Assembly: GCA_018266105.1 (NCBI GenBank)
Contig: JAFEBA010000003.1
Span: 20,260 to 84,259 of the forward strand
DNA from: a bacterium
GTDB lineage: Bacteria; Vulcanimicrobiota; Xenobia; Xenobiales; JADMJV01
Direction of reading: 5' to 3'
DNA length: 64,000 nt
Part shown: positions 17,901-25,747 of the stretch, one piece after another
Position numbering within the stretch: the first letter of the stretch is position 1
Layout of the letters: every line of letters starts with the position of its first letter
Notes under the pieces: generated by a model
The model's input: the letters and a program-made list of their open reading frames with translations, nothing else
What the model was told of the DNA's origin: nothing
The model's database searches: none
Program-made: the position numbers and the translations under genes

Positions 17901-19519
17901 AGCAATCCTGTCGGCTCCGGCTCGGTCCAGGTCAGGTTCATCTGGATATCCGGATGCTGCACCTTGCCCACCAATCCTTTGGGAAACTTTGAGCCCAGCG
18001 GCACCGATGCCACCCAACGCGAATCCATGAAGACGTCCAACTTGGGCGCCACGTCCGCGCTCAACAGTCCCACGTTTCCCTGCCAGCCCGGCAGGTCCAG
18101 GGGAAAACTGGCCAGTGTGTTCTGCAGCTCCAGATTCTCGGGAGAGCGCAGGCTCCACTGGTGGCGGTTGTCCTCGCTCAGATCCAGCTTTTCGAACAGG
18201 TCGTGGCAGTCGCGCAGGTCCGCAAAGCGCGCGCGCAGCAGCTGCTCGAATCGTGGCTGCAACACCACCACAGGTGGAGCACCTTCAGGCTGCCGGGCGG
18301 GAGTCTTCTTGCACCAGTAGAGCGGCCCGCCTAGAGCGTAGAGCTGATCCAACTGCTGAAGGCTATAGTGATTATGAAAAGCCATCGGAAAGAGCGGCAA
18401 CTGAGCCAGCGCCCGGCCGATGGCGTCAAGAGAGCCTTGAGTCTGCCAGCGGGTGAGCTTTTGCCAGATCCAGGGGGAACAATCCTCGCGCAAACTGGAA
18501 TCGAGGAAGGCTTCCAACAGGCTCTCGCCCACCTGCGCCTCCACCTCCTCCAGCAACTTCTGCAGAGTCGGACCTTGCACCAACTGCCGCTGAGCCAGGT
18601 CGGTGCGCAAGCCGTCATGATAGAGCCAGAGACCACCGTGATTCCAGGCTGGGCCCTCATATCCCAGGCTGTTAACCAGACATCGCAATTGGCCCTGTTC
18701 CATGATCACAAACCAGAACGAATGCTCGCATTCGCTATTTTGGTGCAGCACCCGAGAAAAAGGATAGGGAGAGTGGGTGGCCATGCGTTGTTTGCCCTGC
18801 ATGGAGATCGCCAGAGGGGCCGGGGGTCGCGCGTCGGGAGGGGAGGTCCAAGGCACCTCCAGGCGCAGGGGACCGTCCTTATAGCGAGAGCGTACCGAGG
18901 CATATTCGGGCAGAGTGCTCAGGGCGGAACGTCGGCTGACCAGCCAGTGCACGCTGATGTGGCGCAAGGGAAGCATCACCTCGAGAGCATTGGCCATGCT
19001 TGGAGAGCGGCGGCAGCGGCTCAACTGAGGTTTACCGCGGTTCCATTCGACCTGATGCCCATTGCCACCCAGGCTGCTCATGAAAGTGTATTTCTTGTAG
19101 CGACTGCGCGAGAGCAGAAAAAAGCACATCTCCAGGCGCTGCAGTGGAGCCGCCAGAGCGCGGCCGCGATCCTCGCTGAGAACGGCTTCCAGCTGCGCCC
19201 GGGTCAAAGCTGGTCCATCGAACTCCCAAAGCAGACTATGCCAGCTTGTGGAAAGGCGCAGCCGGGTCGCCCCTAGCGAATAGGCAGCTTGAATCAGGAA
19301 GGCGAGATAGTCTTCGGGCCACAGACCCAGGTGCTGCTCCAGCTTTTCGCGAGCCCGAGCCAGATCAATCTGAAATTCCCCTCGGGAATCAAAAACGGCC
19401 TCATCCGATAGATCCTGTACAAGTTCACCGGTCTGGCCTTCCACTACATTCAGTTTCTCGAAAAAGAACGCTGTCCCTGGAAGAAAATCTCCAAAACCGA
19501 CGACAGAGCCATCATTCAC
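14918..19519 (-). CDS. Very large protein with degenerate HSP90/sacsin-like N-terminal motif
   Basis: 1533 residues, tryptophan- and leucine-rich, with no signal peptide or membrane helix. Residues 75-85 (LIQAAYSLGAT) followed by LLWEFDGPALTRAQLEAVL match the pattern of the sacsin/HSP90-type GHKL ATPase N box (LIQNADDAGAT then NDGxxFTxxDL). The Mg-binding Asn is replaced by Ala and the following Asp residues by Tyr/Ser, so ATP binding is doubtful. The remainder shows no domain I know. The GTG at 19519 gives the longest product, but it lacks a ribosome binding site and lies 16 bases from the divergent VWA start; GTG 19444 or later is possible. The neighbouring signalling genes suggest a regulatory or chaperone-like role (inference). 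Confidence 0.65.
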   Translation of the reverse strand: MNDGSVVGFGDFLPGTAFFFEKLNVVEGQTGELVQDLSDEAVFDSRGEFQIDLARAREKLEQHLGLWPEDYLAFLIQAAYSLGATRLRLSTSWHSLLWEFDGPALTRAQLEAVLSEDRGRALAAPLQRLEMCFFLLSRSRYKKYTFMSSLGGNGHQVEWNRGKPQLSRCRRSPSMANALEVMLPLRHISVHWLVSRRSALSTLPEYASVRSRYKDGPLRLEVPWTSPPDARPPAPLAISMQGKQRMATHSPYPFSRVLHQNSECEHSFWFVIMEQGQLRCLVNSLGYEGPAWNHGGLWLYHDGLRTDLAQRQLVQGPTLQKLLEEVEAQVGESLLEAFLDSSLREDCSPWIWQKLTRWQTQGSLDAIGRALAQLPLFPMAFHNHYSLQQLDQLYALGGPLYWCKKTPARQPEGAPPVVVLQPRFEQLLRARFADLRDCHDLFEKLDLSEDNRHQWSLRSPENLELQNTLASFPLDLPGWQGNVGLLSADVAPKLDVFMDSRWVASVPLGSKFPKGLVGKVQHPDIQMNLTWTEPEPTGLLWTALQEALWRSIPEWFSQIVADSSEPSEWMLDRAYQLLLNHPDPGPLKAVALIPVGTRRVSLDHCQGLFEDGHWQSWIFQGWLPRDRGWALLNKLLEPDERRAWRTRLELYQKGFDLWKDSPARAATLLQREGLFATVLLPEGRGEIGLRGLKSNFVQVTGYREGRRLGTVSLPGMPLALGGLPEGLVAVIDHPDLWPNGDWTEFVASGPGWEEALSWIWEAIPGLVGPLLQAREPLLAVRLLNWIPQDRWPDFEGLGDFALRLDEGCVSLAEAVRALQQGPPVRVLEDAGAVRMLEGFGDVWLLSKELASEIRSIWGPSRLVDAQSDYLAAWMAVEHGLSQEEPAVLAEAQWLLRQPLEVGEIGLRLQPGPANRCHLRLLRKGHPLFEYAWPLVEGGEFTSSFRLECVVDWTDAPVLTCFAQMWEDPVGRQWLAALQRQIRLFGFEQGAPREFLWERLAFERDFSLGLDEVRLQLLRCPLFEIEGEVWSLERVLDYLREQGRLGYVLGDAIDNPGAGPILFLTNRELHWLKLLLGQSQLANLSHIRKSLRQRQEASEAPALEELPLPDLDFLLVERRPDRVWGLQRELNGPSRLRLFRQMRPLEALTYDWRYQIQASLNLNELQLTQDGRVRRDALFQQALDDLRDEVQQAIVERAPARYRLEMALWSWGVQEDWADRLHSQPLLQDPRGQSLSVAQWIEAWGETEGKLPFLYQEEDWSTQQDLLPSRPVPLLPAVLVTAASRMMRGLMDYREGLRLAWQFVHQSKASPAPPASYQWEGGDLRVTAEFHWVEQHLVVLWRGREVHRLSRKQWPGYVLEVDWSERLLGQAWPDWAEVTPSLGPYWKFLHGLLQQADLLEEHLDVWEALPVEAQSGPIPVYFEPTEADLRLLLARRKAEWLGRARGVYAPIQRVCEHWWGCPVEVESESGEWPLRTVEGESGRRVYFNPGHRWFRGRSVEHVAIRVLHWLAGQQPGREAFLKRNLVLQQLGYLQ

Positions 19520-19535
19520 CTGAGGAGGAACGCTC

Positions 19536-20573
19536 GTGAACGGTACAACCTGTCCCCACTGTAGTCAGATAAATCCCGAATCGCAGAAGACCTGCGAACG
19601 CTGTGGGCAATCCTTACTCTGGTCGACCGTGGGTCAGCGCCCGGCACGCCTCTTCAGTCTTCCCAAGCCCGCTCTCTATGCGCTGATGGGTATTGCCTTG
19701 GGCCTGAGCGCAGCCCACTTCAGCCCCTCGCATCGAACCCATCCGGTCCCGCCCCCGGTCGCGGTCACGGCGCCCCGGATTGATGTCGTTTTCGCGATCG
19801 ACTCGACCGGCAGCATGGGTGATGAAATCGAAGTGGTAAAATCCAAGGTCAGCAGGATGATGAATGAGATCCAGTCGGGCAATCCCAAACCGGATGTTCG
19901 ATTTGGCCTGGTGGCCTACCGCGACCACGGCGATGCCTATCTGACCAAGGTCTATCCACTGACCTCGGCGGTCGAAACCATTCAGACCTCGCTGGCTCAA
20001 ATCGAGGCCGGTGGAGGCGGCGACACTCCGGAAGCCGTAGCCGAAGGCCTCAATAGCGCCGTCAACGAGATGAACTGGGATGGCGACCCTAACACCACCC
20101 GAATGATTTTTCTGATTGGAGACGCCGGCCCCCACTTCCGCGACGATTTTCGCCAGCCGGTTCTGGATGCCAAAGCCAAAGGCATTAAAATCAATACCTG
20201 GGGCTGCAGCGGCCTGCAAGACTGCGGCCAGCAAGAATTCAGCGACATCGCTTTGCTGGGAGGCGGCCAATTTCAGTTCCTGACTTATCAGCAAGAGGTC
20301 GTGCGCAAGGACGGATCCAGAGCCAGACTGGTCTTTCAGGGGAAAGACACCTATGAGGTCAGCACCGAGGCCCGCTGGGCCGAGGGTGCCGACGCGGTCG
20401 CGGAAAAGCGCCATGTCGACTCGGGCATGGTCAGTGCCCCGGGTGCAAGCGGGGGAGCCAGCTACAAGTCGGCTGCCTACAGCCCGGTGAACGCCAGAAT
20501 GGAAAACAACCTGGACACGGTGCTGGTGCGCCAGGTTCAAGATGAGGCCCGTAAGAAGGGCGTAGCCTACTAA
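19536..20573 (+). CDS. Zinc-ribbon, membrane-anchored VWA-domain protein
   Basis: 345 residues. The N terminus is a cytoplasmic zinc ribbon (CPHC and CERC, residues 5-24). A single transmembrane helix follows (about 46-64), then a Pro-rich spacer and a von Willebrand A domain (about 83-285) with the metal-site motif DSTGSMGDE and a later GDAGPH/TPEA context. The C-terminal ~60 residues are unassigned. VWA domains bind protein ligands through a metal ion. GTG 19536 has GGAGGAA upstream. It is followed by the FHA-cyclase gene 16 bases later, suggesting one operon. Confidence 0.8.
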   Translation: MNGTTCPHCSQINPESQKTCERCGQSLLWSTVGQRPARLFSLPKPALYALMGIALGLSAAHFSPSHRTHPVPPPVAVTAPRIDVVFAIDSTGSMGDEIEVVKSKVSRMMNEIQSGNPKPDVRFGLVAYRDHGDAYLTKVYPLTSAVETIQTSLAQIEAGGGGDTPEAVAEGLNSAVNEMNWDGDPNTTRMIFLIGDAGPHFRDDFRQPVLDAKAKGIKINTWGCSGLQDCGQQEFSDIALLGGGQFQFLTYQQEVVRKDGSRARLVFQGKDTYEVSTEARWAEGADAVAEKRHVDSGMVSAPGASGGASYKSAAYSPVNARMENNLDTVLVRQVQDEARKKGVAY

Positions 20574-20589
20574 CAGCAAACATTGGCGC

Positions 20590-22128
20590 GTGCTCATCTT
20601 TAGCCTGGAAGGGCCCACCCTGGTCCTGACACCCAGTGGGGAACCCCATCTGCCCCAACGCGCCTACAAATTCAATACCACCAGCATTACCCTGGGTAGC
20701 GGTCAGGACTGTGACATGATCGTGCCTCGCACGGCCCCCACCCATGCCCGCATCGAACGCAATGAACTGGGCGTCATTCTAAGTGACCTGGGCAGTCCCG
20801 AGGGAACCTTCCTGAACGGCAAACGGATTGTGCGCGCCCGCCTGCAGTCGGGGGACCACATTCAGCTGGCCAGCGGCAGTGCCGCTCAGGCTCCCAGCGG
20901 CGGGAGCCAGCAAACCGTGCTGGGCACCAAAACCTTCGCGGTCAAGCCGATTCCGGATATCAAGTCGGGCACTCGCGAAAACCTGGTGGGTCAGCAAGGC
21001 TTGTTGCACCTCTCGGCGGCTCTGGCTCGCCCCGGAGCACTGGAAGACAAACTGGACGAGATTCTGGATTTTTCGCTCCGGCTGGGCAGCTTTGATCGCG
21101 CCTCCATCTGGGTGGTGGACCCGGACAACCCCAATGAGTTTCTCTATCATCGTCGGCGCCAGAGCCGCGGTCAGGCTCCCGCCGAGGTGAGCAAGACGGT
21201 TCTGCAACAGGTCTTGCGGGGCGAAGCGCTGGTCATCCAGGATGCCCAACTCGACCAGCGCGTGGAAAACGCCCAGAGTATCAAACTCCAAAATATCCGA
21301 ACCTGTGTCGGGCTGCCGCTGGCCACCTCCAATCGTATTTGGGGGGTTCTCTATCTCGATAGCCTCCAGCCCAAAGCCTTGACCAACACCACCGAGCAGG
21401 AATTTTTGGGAGGATTTGCGGCACTGGCCGCAGTGGCCATTGAAAATGGCTGGCTTTCGGTCAAAGCCCAAAAGGAAGCTCTCTTCAAAGATCGCCTGGC
21501 CCGCTTCTTTCCGCCCGCCACCGTCAACACAATCCTGGCTCGCTCGGACGGCACCTCCGTGCGCGGGGCCGAGATGTATGTCACCATTCTGTTTTGCGAC
21601 ATTCGCAACTACACAGGCATCAGCTTCGAACAGCCCCCGGCCAAAGTGGCGGCCTGGATCAATGACTATTTCTCCCGAATCGTTCCGATCGTCTTCAATC
21701 ACGGCGGAACCCTGGAGAAATATATTGGTGATGCCATGCTGGCCATCTGGGGCGCTCCCCTGGAGATGAGCGCGGCTGAGCAAGCCCTGCACTCTTGCCG
21801 GGCCGCCATCGAAATCCATCAAGCTGTGCGCGAATTCGCCAGTCAGTGGCCGGACCTGCCCTGTCAGGTGGGGATCGGCATTCATCACGGCCTGGCCTAC
21901 GTGGGCACAATCGGTCACGAGAGCTACCTGCAGTATGCGGCGCTCGGCTCCACCACCAATCTGGCTGCCCGCCTGTGCTCGGCCGCCGGACCGGGGGAAA
22001 CCATCCTGAGCAAGTATCTGTCCGATTTGTTGCCCACTCATGAATTCGTCAACCAGCCCCGACCGCCGGTTCAGGCCAAAGGCTTCCCCGAAGTCGTGGA
22101 CATCGCTCTGCTGCAACCCCTGCGCTAA
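20590..22128 (+). CDS. FHA-GAF-class III nucleotidyl cyclase
   Basis: 512 residues with three domains: an N-terminal FHA domain (about 20-95, binds phosphothreonine), a GAF domain (about 150-295) and a class III cyclase catalytic domain (about 320-490). The two metal-binding aspartates are D337 in FCDIRNYT and D381 in YIGDAMLAIWG; an LGSTTNLAARL segment supplies the transition-state residues. It should make cAMP (or cGMP) in response to phosphoprotein and GAF-ligand signals. The Ser/Thr kinase encoded at 22796-24466 is an obvious candidate to phosphorylate an FHA ligand (inference). Confidence 0.85.
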   Translation: MLIFSLEGPTLVLTPSGEPHLPQRAYKFNTTSITLGSGQDCDMIVPRTAPTHARIERNELGVILSDLGSPEGTFLNGKRIVRARLQSGDHIQLASGSAAQAPSGGSQQTVLGTKTFAVKPIPDIKSGTRENLVGQQGLLHLSAALARPGALEDKLDEILDFSLRLGSFDRASIWVVDPDNPNEFLYHRRRQSRGQAPAEVSKTVLQQVLRGEALVIQDAQLDQRVENAQSIKLQNIRTCVGLPLATSNRIWGVLYLDSLQPKALTNTTEQEFLGGFAALAAVAIENGWLSVKAQKEALFKDRLARFFPPATVNTILARSDGTSVRGAEMYVTILFCDIRNYTGISFEQPPAKVAAWINDYFSRIVPIVFNHGGTLEKYIGDAMLAIWGAPLEMSAAEQALHSCRAAIEIHQAVREFASQWPDLPCQVGIGIHHGLAYVGTIGHESYLQYAALGSTTNLAARLCSAAGPGETILSKYLSDLLPTHEFVNQPRPPVQAKGFPEVVDIALLQPLR

Positions 22129-22134
22129 GTATCG

Positions 22135-22815
22135 GTGGGATTTCGTTACCTCGACTTGATTTCGTCGGCCTTCGTGGCCGTGCTCTTGATCTCCAACGTG
22201 GCCGCCCTGAAGGTGTTTACGCTGGGGGGGCTGACTTTCGATGGCGGCGCGCTGATCTTTCCTCTGAGCTACATCTTCGGAGACGTGCTCACGGAAGTCT
22301 ATGGATACAGCGTCAGCCGACGAGTGATCTGGCAGGGCCTTTTCTGGCTGGTGGTCTTCAACCTGATCATGATGATCTGCGTGGCGCTACCGGGGGAAAA
22401 GGGCTGGGAGAGCAGCGTAGGCCAGGCCTCGTTCGCCCGCGTGCTGGGACTCTCACCACGAGTGGCCTTTGCCGGCTGGGTGGGCTTCTTTTGGGGAGAA
22501 TTCTGCAACTCGTTCGTGCTGGCCAGACTTAAAGTGCTGACCGAGGGGCGCTATTTGCCTCTGCGCACCATCGGCTCCACCATCGCCGGACAGTTGGTGG
22601 ACACCGGGCTTTTTTGCGTGATCGCTTTCGGAGGAGTGCTCCCCCAGGCCACCTTGATCAGCTACACTCTGACCGGCTACATCTATAAGGTAGCGGTCGA
22701 AGCACTGATGACGCCCGTCACCCTGTGGACGGTAAGCCTGCTCAAACGGCGCGAAGGGGTGGACGCTTACGACCGAGGGGTGGACTTCAACCCCTTCAGG
22801 GGTAGTTCCGAATAA
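22135..22815 (+). CDS. yhhQ: Queuosine-precursor transporter (YhhQ/VUT family)
   Basis: 226 residues, about six membrane helices, with family signatures: SNVAALKVF near the start, PLSYIFGDVLTEVYGY after helix 2 and the IGSTIAGQLVDT motif late. Members import queuine or preQ0/preQ1 for tRNA modification. GTG 22135 starts seven bases after the cyclase stop, so it may be cotranscribed. Its end overlaps the convergent kinase gene by 20 bases. It complements gluQ at 8523; no preQ1 biosynthesis genes are in the window. Confidence 0.88.
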   Translation: MGFRYLDLISSAFVAVLLISNVAALKVFTLGGLTFDGGALIFPLSYIFGDVLTEVYGYSVSRRVIWQGLFWLVVFNLIMMICVALPGEKGWESSVGQASFARVLGLSPRVAFAGWVGFFWGEFCNSFVLARLKVLTEGRYLPLRTIGSTIAGQLVDTGLFCVIAFGGVLPQATLISYTLTGYIYKVAVEALMTPVTLWTVSLLKRREGVDAYDRGVDFNPFRGSSE

Positions 22816-24466
22816 AGTTCAGAATGGGTCCCCAGATAGGACTGTTCGACGGCGGCACTGGCCTCACCGTGATGCGAAAAACTTGCCCGTCTCTGATGTG
22901 AATTCCGACGTGTTCCTGACCGTTGTTCGTCGATCCGCAGTATTCGTTACCCTGCTCGTTCTCCGGATGCTCTGTGAGCGGTCCGGTTTGCCGCAGAACG
23001 TTATCCCTGATCTCTCGAAGGGTTTGGCCCGGCCTCGAAGCCACTCCAATATTGACGGAGTAGGGCTCAAAACTGGCCTCATAACGTCGAAAGCCCGGAT
23101 TCTGCTGGACCAATCTGAATGGCTCCGGACCCCAGGTGGCCTGAGGGGGAGTTGAAACCTGATTGGCGTTCAAGCCGCCGGCGATCTCCCTGGCCGGGGT
23201 TTGTTGAGAGTGGTCGCTCGACGCATAGCGAACCGGGTAGGAACTCCTGGGCTCCACCGATGGGACCGGTGGCGTAGAGTTGGACCGTCTTCTTATCAGC
23301 GGCTTGGGCCGATCAGAAGTGAAGTGGGGGCGGACAGGTGCAGGCCGGGGGGGTGTCGGTGTGGGTGGTGACGGAGCAGCACGATGAGCCACCGGTGCGG
23401 CCTTGGAATGAACTGGCTGGGGGGTGGCTGGGCGCCCGACCGGGGCGGCCGTCGGACTGGCGCTGGCGGTCGCGGTAGCCCCGCCAAAACGGCTCGAATA
23501 ATCATTGTAAAGCAAACCCAAGGCGGCCAGCAGCATGGCCGCCACCGCCACCCAAAGCCCGTTCTGACTGTTGGGCGGCAGGGGCGCGGTAGCCAGGGGA
23601 TTGATCCTGGTTGAAAGCTTGGCAGGCAGAGTCTCGGGATCGATCTTGGTGGAGCCTTCGTTGCGAAGCCAGGCCTTCAAGGCGTTGGCCATTTCCTCGG
23701 CCGACCCGTATCGGTCCAGAGGCTTGGGCTCGGTGGCGCGCCGCACAATCTTGACGAGTCCGGGGTGGCGCGGCAGATCCATCTCCAGGGAGTCGAAGGT
23801 GAAAGCGGGAGGCAAACGGCCGGTGCACAGATGGTAAAGCGTGGCTCCCACCGAGTAGAGATCGGAGCGAACCTCGGCCCGCCCTCCCATCTGCTCGGGC
23901 GCGCAAAACCCGGGGGTGCCGACCTGAGTCTGGACCTTCTGAGTTTCCACCGAACGGGCAATTCCGAAATCCACCAGCTTGATCCGTCCCGAACGCGAGT
24001 CACGAATCAGGTTGGCCGACTTGATGTCACGGTGAATGATGGGGGGACGACACTGATGCAGATAGGCCAGGGTCTCCAGAACCTGCACCATGTCCAGAGC
24101 CGCCACGGCCGGATCCATCGGTTCGTGAGTGAGACGCAAATGTTCGGCCAGTTCGTCGTCCAGGGCCTTGCCCTGAACCAGATCCAGCACGATATAGCGA
24201 CGCCCTTCAATCTCGAAATAATCGCGCACGCGCGGGATATTCGGATGCTCGAGACCCGCCAGGGAACGCATTTCGCTCTCGAAAGACTGGAGAACATAGG
24301 ATGCGTCCCGGCCCTCCAGAGCCGAAGCCAGCACTTCTTTGATGGCGCAAGGAGTCGATGCCAGTTTGTGGTCGACGGCCTCGTAAACTGAGCCCATGCC
24401 GCCACTCTTGATGTTGCGCACAATTTCGTAGCGCTCCTGGAGCATCTGCTTCACCGCCAGCGACAT
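22796..24466 (-). CDS. Transmembrane serine/threonine protein kinase
   Basis: 556 residues. The N-terminal Hanks-type kinase (about 13-285) has a glycine loop SGGMGSVYE, ATP lysine K43 (CAIKEV), catalytic D147 in HRDIKSANL and D166 in DFG. A juxtamembrane part leads to one transmembrane helix (about 307-325). An extracytoplasmic Pro/Ala/Ser-rich linker and a ~130-residue C-terminal domain of unknown fold (starting near PFRLVQQNPGFRRYEASF) follow. It is a sensor kinase facing the envelope. A TATACT box eight bases before the ATG suggests a leaderless mRNA. Confidence 0.9.
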   Translation of the reverse strand: MSLAVKQMLQERYEIVRNIKSGGMGSVYEAVDHKLASTPCAIKEVLASALEGRDASYVLQSFESEMRSLAGLEHPNIPRVRDYFEIEGRRYIVLDLVQGKALDDELAEHLRLTHEPMDPAVAALDMVQVLETLAYLHQCRPPIIHRDIKSANLIRDSRSGRIKLVDFGIARSVETQKVQTQVGTPGFCAPEQMGGRAEVRSDLYSVGATLYHLCTGRLPPAFTFDSLEMDLPRHPGLVKIVRRATEPKPLDRYGSAEEMANALKAWLRNEGSTKIDPETLPAKLSTRINPLATAPLPPNSQNGLWVAVAAMLLAALGLLYNDYSSRFGGATATASASPTAAPVGRPATPQPVHSKAAPVAHRAAPSPPTPTPPRPAPVRPHFTSDRPKPLIRRRSNSTPPVPSVEPRSSYPVRYASSDHSQQTPAREIAGGLNANQVSTPPQATWGPEPFRLVQQNPGFRRYEASFEPYSVNIGVASRPGQTLREIRDNVLRQTGPLTEHPENEQGNEYCGSTNNGQEHVGIHIRDGQVFRITVRPVPPSNSPIWGPILNFIRNYP

Positions 24467-24474
24467 GTCTTTTC

Positions 24475-24480
24475 AGTATA
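24475..24480 (-). promoter_or_regulatory. Candidate -10 box of the Ser/Thr kinase gene
   Basis: TATACT on the minus strand, eight bases before the ATG at 24466; no good -35 at 17 bases. Confidence 0.45.
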
Positions 24481-24502
24481 GCCTAAACCAGGGGTTCTTG
24501 CC

Positions 24503-24937
24503 CTAGCAAAATCCCGGAGGCGCAAAACTTTCGACGTGACGCAGATACCATGTTGGAAATCCGTATTCCCGGGCCGGCTCCAGGATGCTCCGCACATAGT
24601 CTCCGTCCGGCAATTCGCCTGAGAGGTCAGCGCAAAGATAAGCCAGGGCCGGACGGAACTGGCCGTCCTGACTGCGCACCAGTACAGCCTGGGGGCGATA
24701 GAGCTGGCCCAACACCTCCTGAGCATGCCGGTAAAGTCGATCCAACTCCTCGTGAGTGGCGGTGGCCACCACCCCATAGACAGAAGCGCCATCTTCTTCG
24801 ACCAGGTTGGCGCGAGGGGTGATGGTCAGCGCATACCCGCTCAGGCTGGCCACCTGGACGTTCCTGAGGCTCAAGTTGACTTCGGCCAGAACCTTAGGAT
24901 TGATGTAGCTACCGTAAAGGAAGACCCAAACCCTCAT
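24503..24937 (-). CDS. Gamma-glutamylcyclotransferase-like protein
   Basis: 144 residues with the fold start typical of the GGCT/AIG2 superfamily: VWVFLYGSYINP forms the YGSxxN substrate loop, followed by a LSGYALTITPRANLVE strand and an Asp/Glu-rich helix. The family cleaves gamma-glutamyl bonds to give 5-oxoproline, or serves related roles. ATG 24937 is chosen because it overlaps the upstream stop by four bases (ATGA); it is the last gene of a four-gene operon. Confidence 0.7.
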   Translation of the reverse strand: MRVWVFLYGSYINPKVLAEVNLSLRNVQVASLSGYALTITPRANLVEEDGASVYGVVATATHEELDRLYRHAQEVLGQLYRPQAVLVRSQDGQFRPALAYLCADLSGELPDGDYVRSILEPAREYGFPTWYLRHVESFAPPGFC

Positions 24938-25317
24938 TGCACCTGAGCCAGCCAATCTTTCAAATTATAGTGGACCGAGACCCGAGTGATCAGGCCCTGA
25001 CGGACCTCAAAGAAACTTCCTACGCGCAGGCGGTATTTCTGTCCGCGAGCCTCAGGCAGACCGGAATCGGTGCGCAGATACTCTCCATCCAGCCAGAACT
25101 CGGCTGCGGCACGATCGGCCTGAGTGAACACGCAGAGCTGACTGACCTGCTCGCGGTAGCACAGCTCCATGTGGCCCAAAAACTGGCGAAAGGCTGATTT
25201 TCCGTGCTGAACCTGGCCCTGCGAAACCTCGTGCACGATTTCTTCATCCAGCAGGCTCAGCATGCCCTCCCAATCGGCGCTGTTGAATCGCTGATAGTAA
25301 TCTTCAATCAAGCCCAT
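24934..25317 (-). CDS. SnoaL-like (NTF2-fold) protein
   Basis: 127 residues matching the SnoaL-like pattern: an N-terminal helix DYYQRFNSADWEGMLSLLDEEIVHEVS, then a central FRQFLGHM helix and alternating strands ending VHYNLKDWL. The fold houses isomerases, cyclases and unassigned binding proteins. ATG 25317 is used; an ATG at 25329 would add four residues. The start overlaps the end of the macro-domain gene by 14 bases, and its own stop overlaps the next start, so it is cotranslated with its neighbours. Activity unknown. Confidence 0.7.
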   Translation of the reverse strand: MGLIEDYYQRFNSADWEGMLSLLDEEIVHEVSQGQVQHGKSAFRQFLGHMELCYREQVSQLCVFTQADRAAAEFWLDGEYLRTDSGLPEARGQKYRLRVGSFFEVRQGLITRVSVHYNLKDWLAQVQ

Positions 25318-25747
25318 ACACAAAAACATCCAATCCTGACAGCATTTTCTTCAACAAGTTCTCCACCCGAGCCCAATCGCAGCCAGACAGTCTGGCCAGA
25401 TGGAGGCCGGCGCCCAACTGACGAGCCTGGCCCTGCAGCTTATCCAGACAAGTCTCCAATGCACCGAAGCGAATCGCCCTGGTGCCATCCTCTGCCGGAA
25501 GGCCATGTTGAGCCACCAGGTTCGCCACCCATCGTTCAGACTCGACGAAGACCAGTTGCATTCCTCCCAGCCCATAGGGTTCGCATTCCCAGACTCCATC
25601 CTGACTCCAGCGTCGGTAAGCCTGCTCAGGCTCCCGCCAGCGACACGAGGACAGCGTCCACTCGCCCGCATTGTTGCAGACATGGGCCAGGATGCGCGGT
25701 CCGCACCCCTCCAGAGAGGTGGCCTGGCCCGGGAGATAGCGAATCAG
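25304..25747 (-). CDS. Macro-domain (ADP-ribose-binding) protein starting at CTG
   Basis: From 25747 down to 25304 there is a 147-residue frame with no ATG, GTG or TTG near its beginning. It reads IRYLPGQATSLEGCGPRIL, then AHVCNN, EPEQAYRRW, WVANLVAQHG, AIRFGALETCL and LHLARL, closely following the order of motifs in Poa1p-type macro domains (Y-x-x-GDAT, IAHVCND, EPEAAYRAW, VANxIAQHG, IRYEAL). The start is probably CTG 25747, which overlaps the TGA of the nicotinamidase gene as CTGA; ATT 25744 is the alternative. The second glycine loop is shortened (LARLSGCDW where GxGLAGGxW is usual), so catalysis may be reduced. An ATG-only call would give just the last 85 residues. Confidence 0.7.
   Translation of the reverse strand: MIRYLPGQATSLEGCGPRILAHVCNNAGEWTLSSCRWREPEQAYRRWSQDGVWECEPYGLGGMQLVFVESERWVANLVAQHGLPAEDGTRAIRFGALETCLDKLQGQARQLGAGLHLARLSGCDWARVENLLKKMLSGLDVFVYGLD

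Noticed and set aside
25744..25747. Readthrough of TGA by selenocysteine (because selC is present) joining nicotinamidase to the macro domain
   Set aside because: The two coding regions are in different frames, so UGA decoding could not fuse them; the same applies to the synthase/SGNH joint at 52791.
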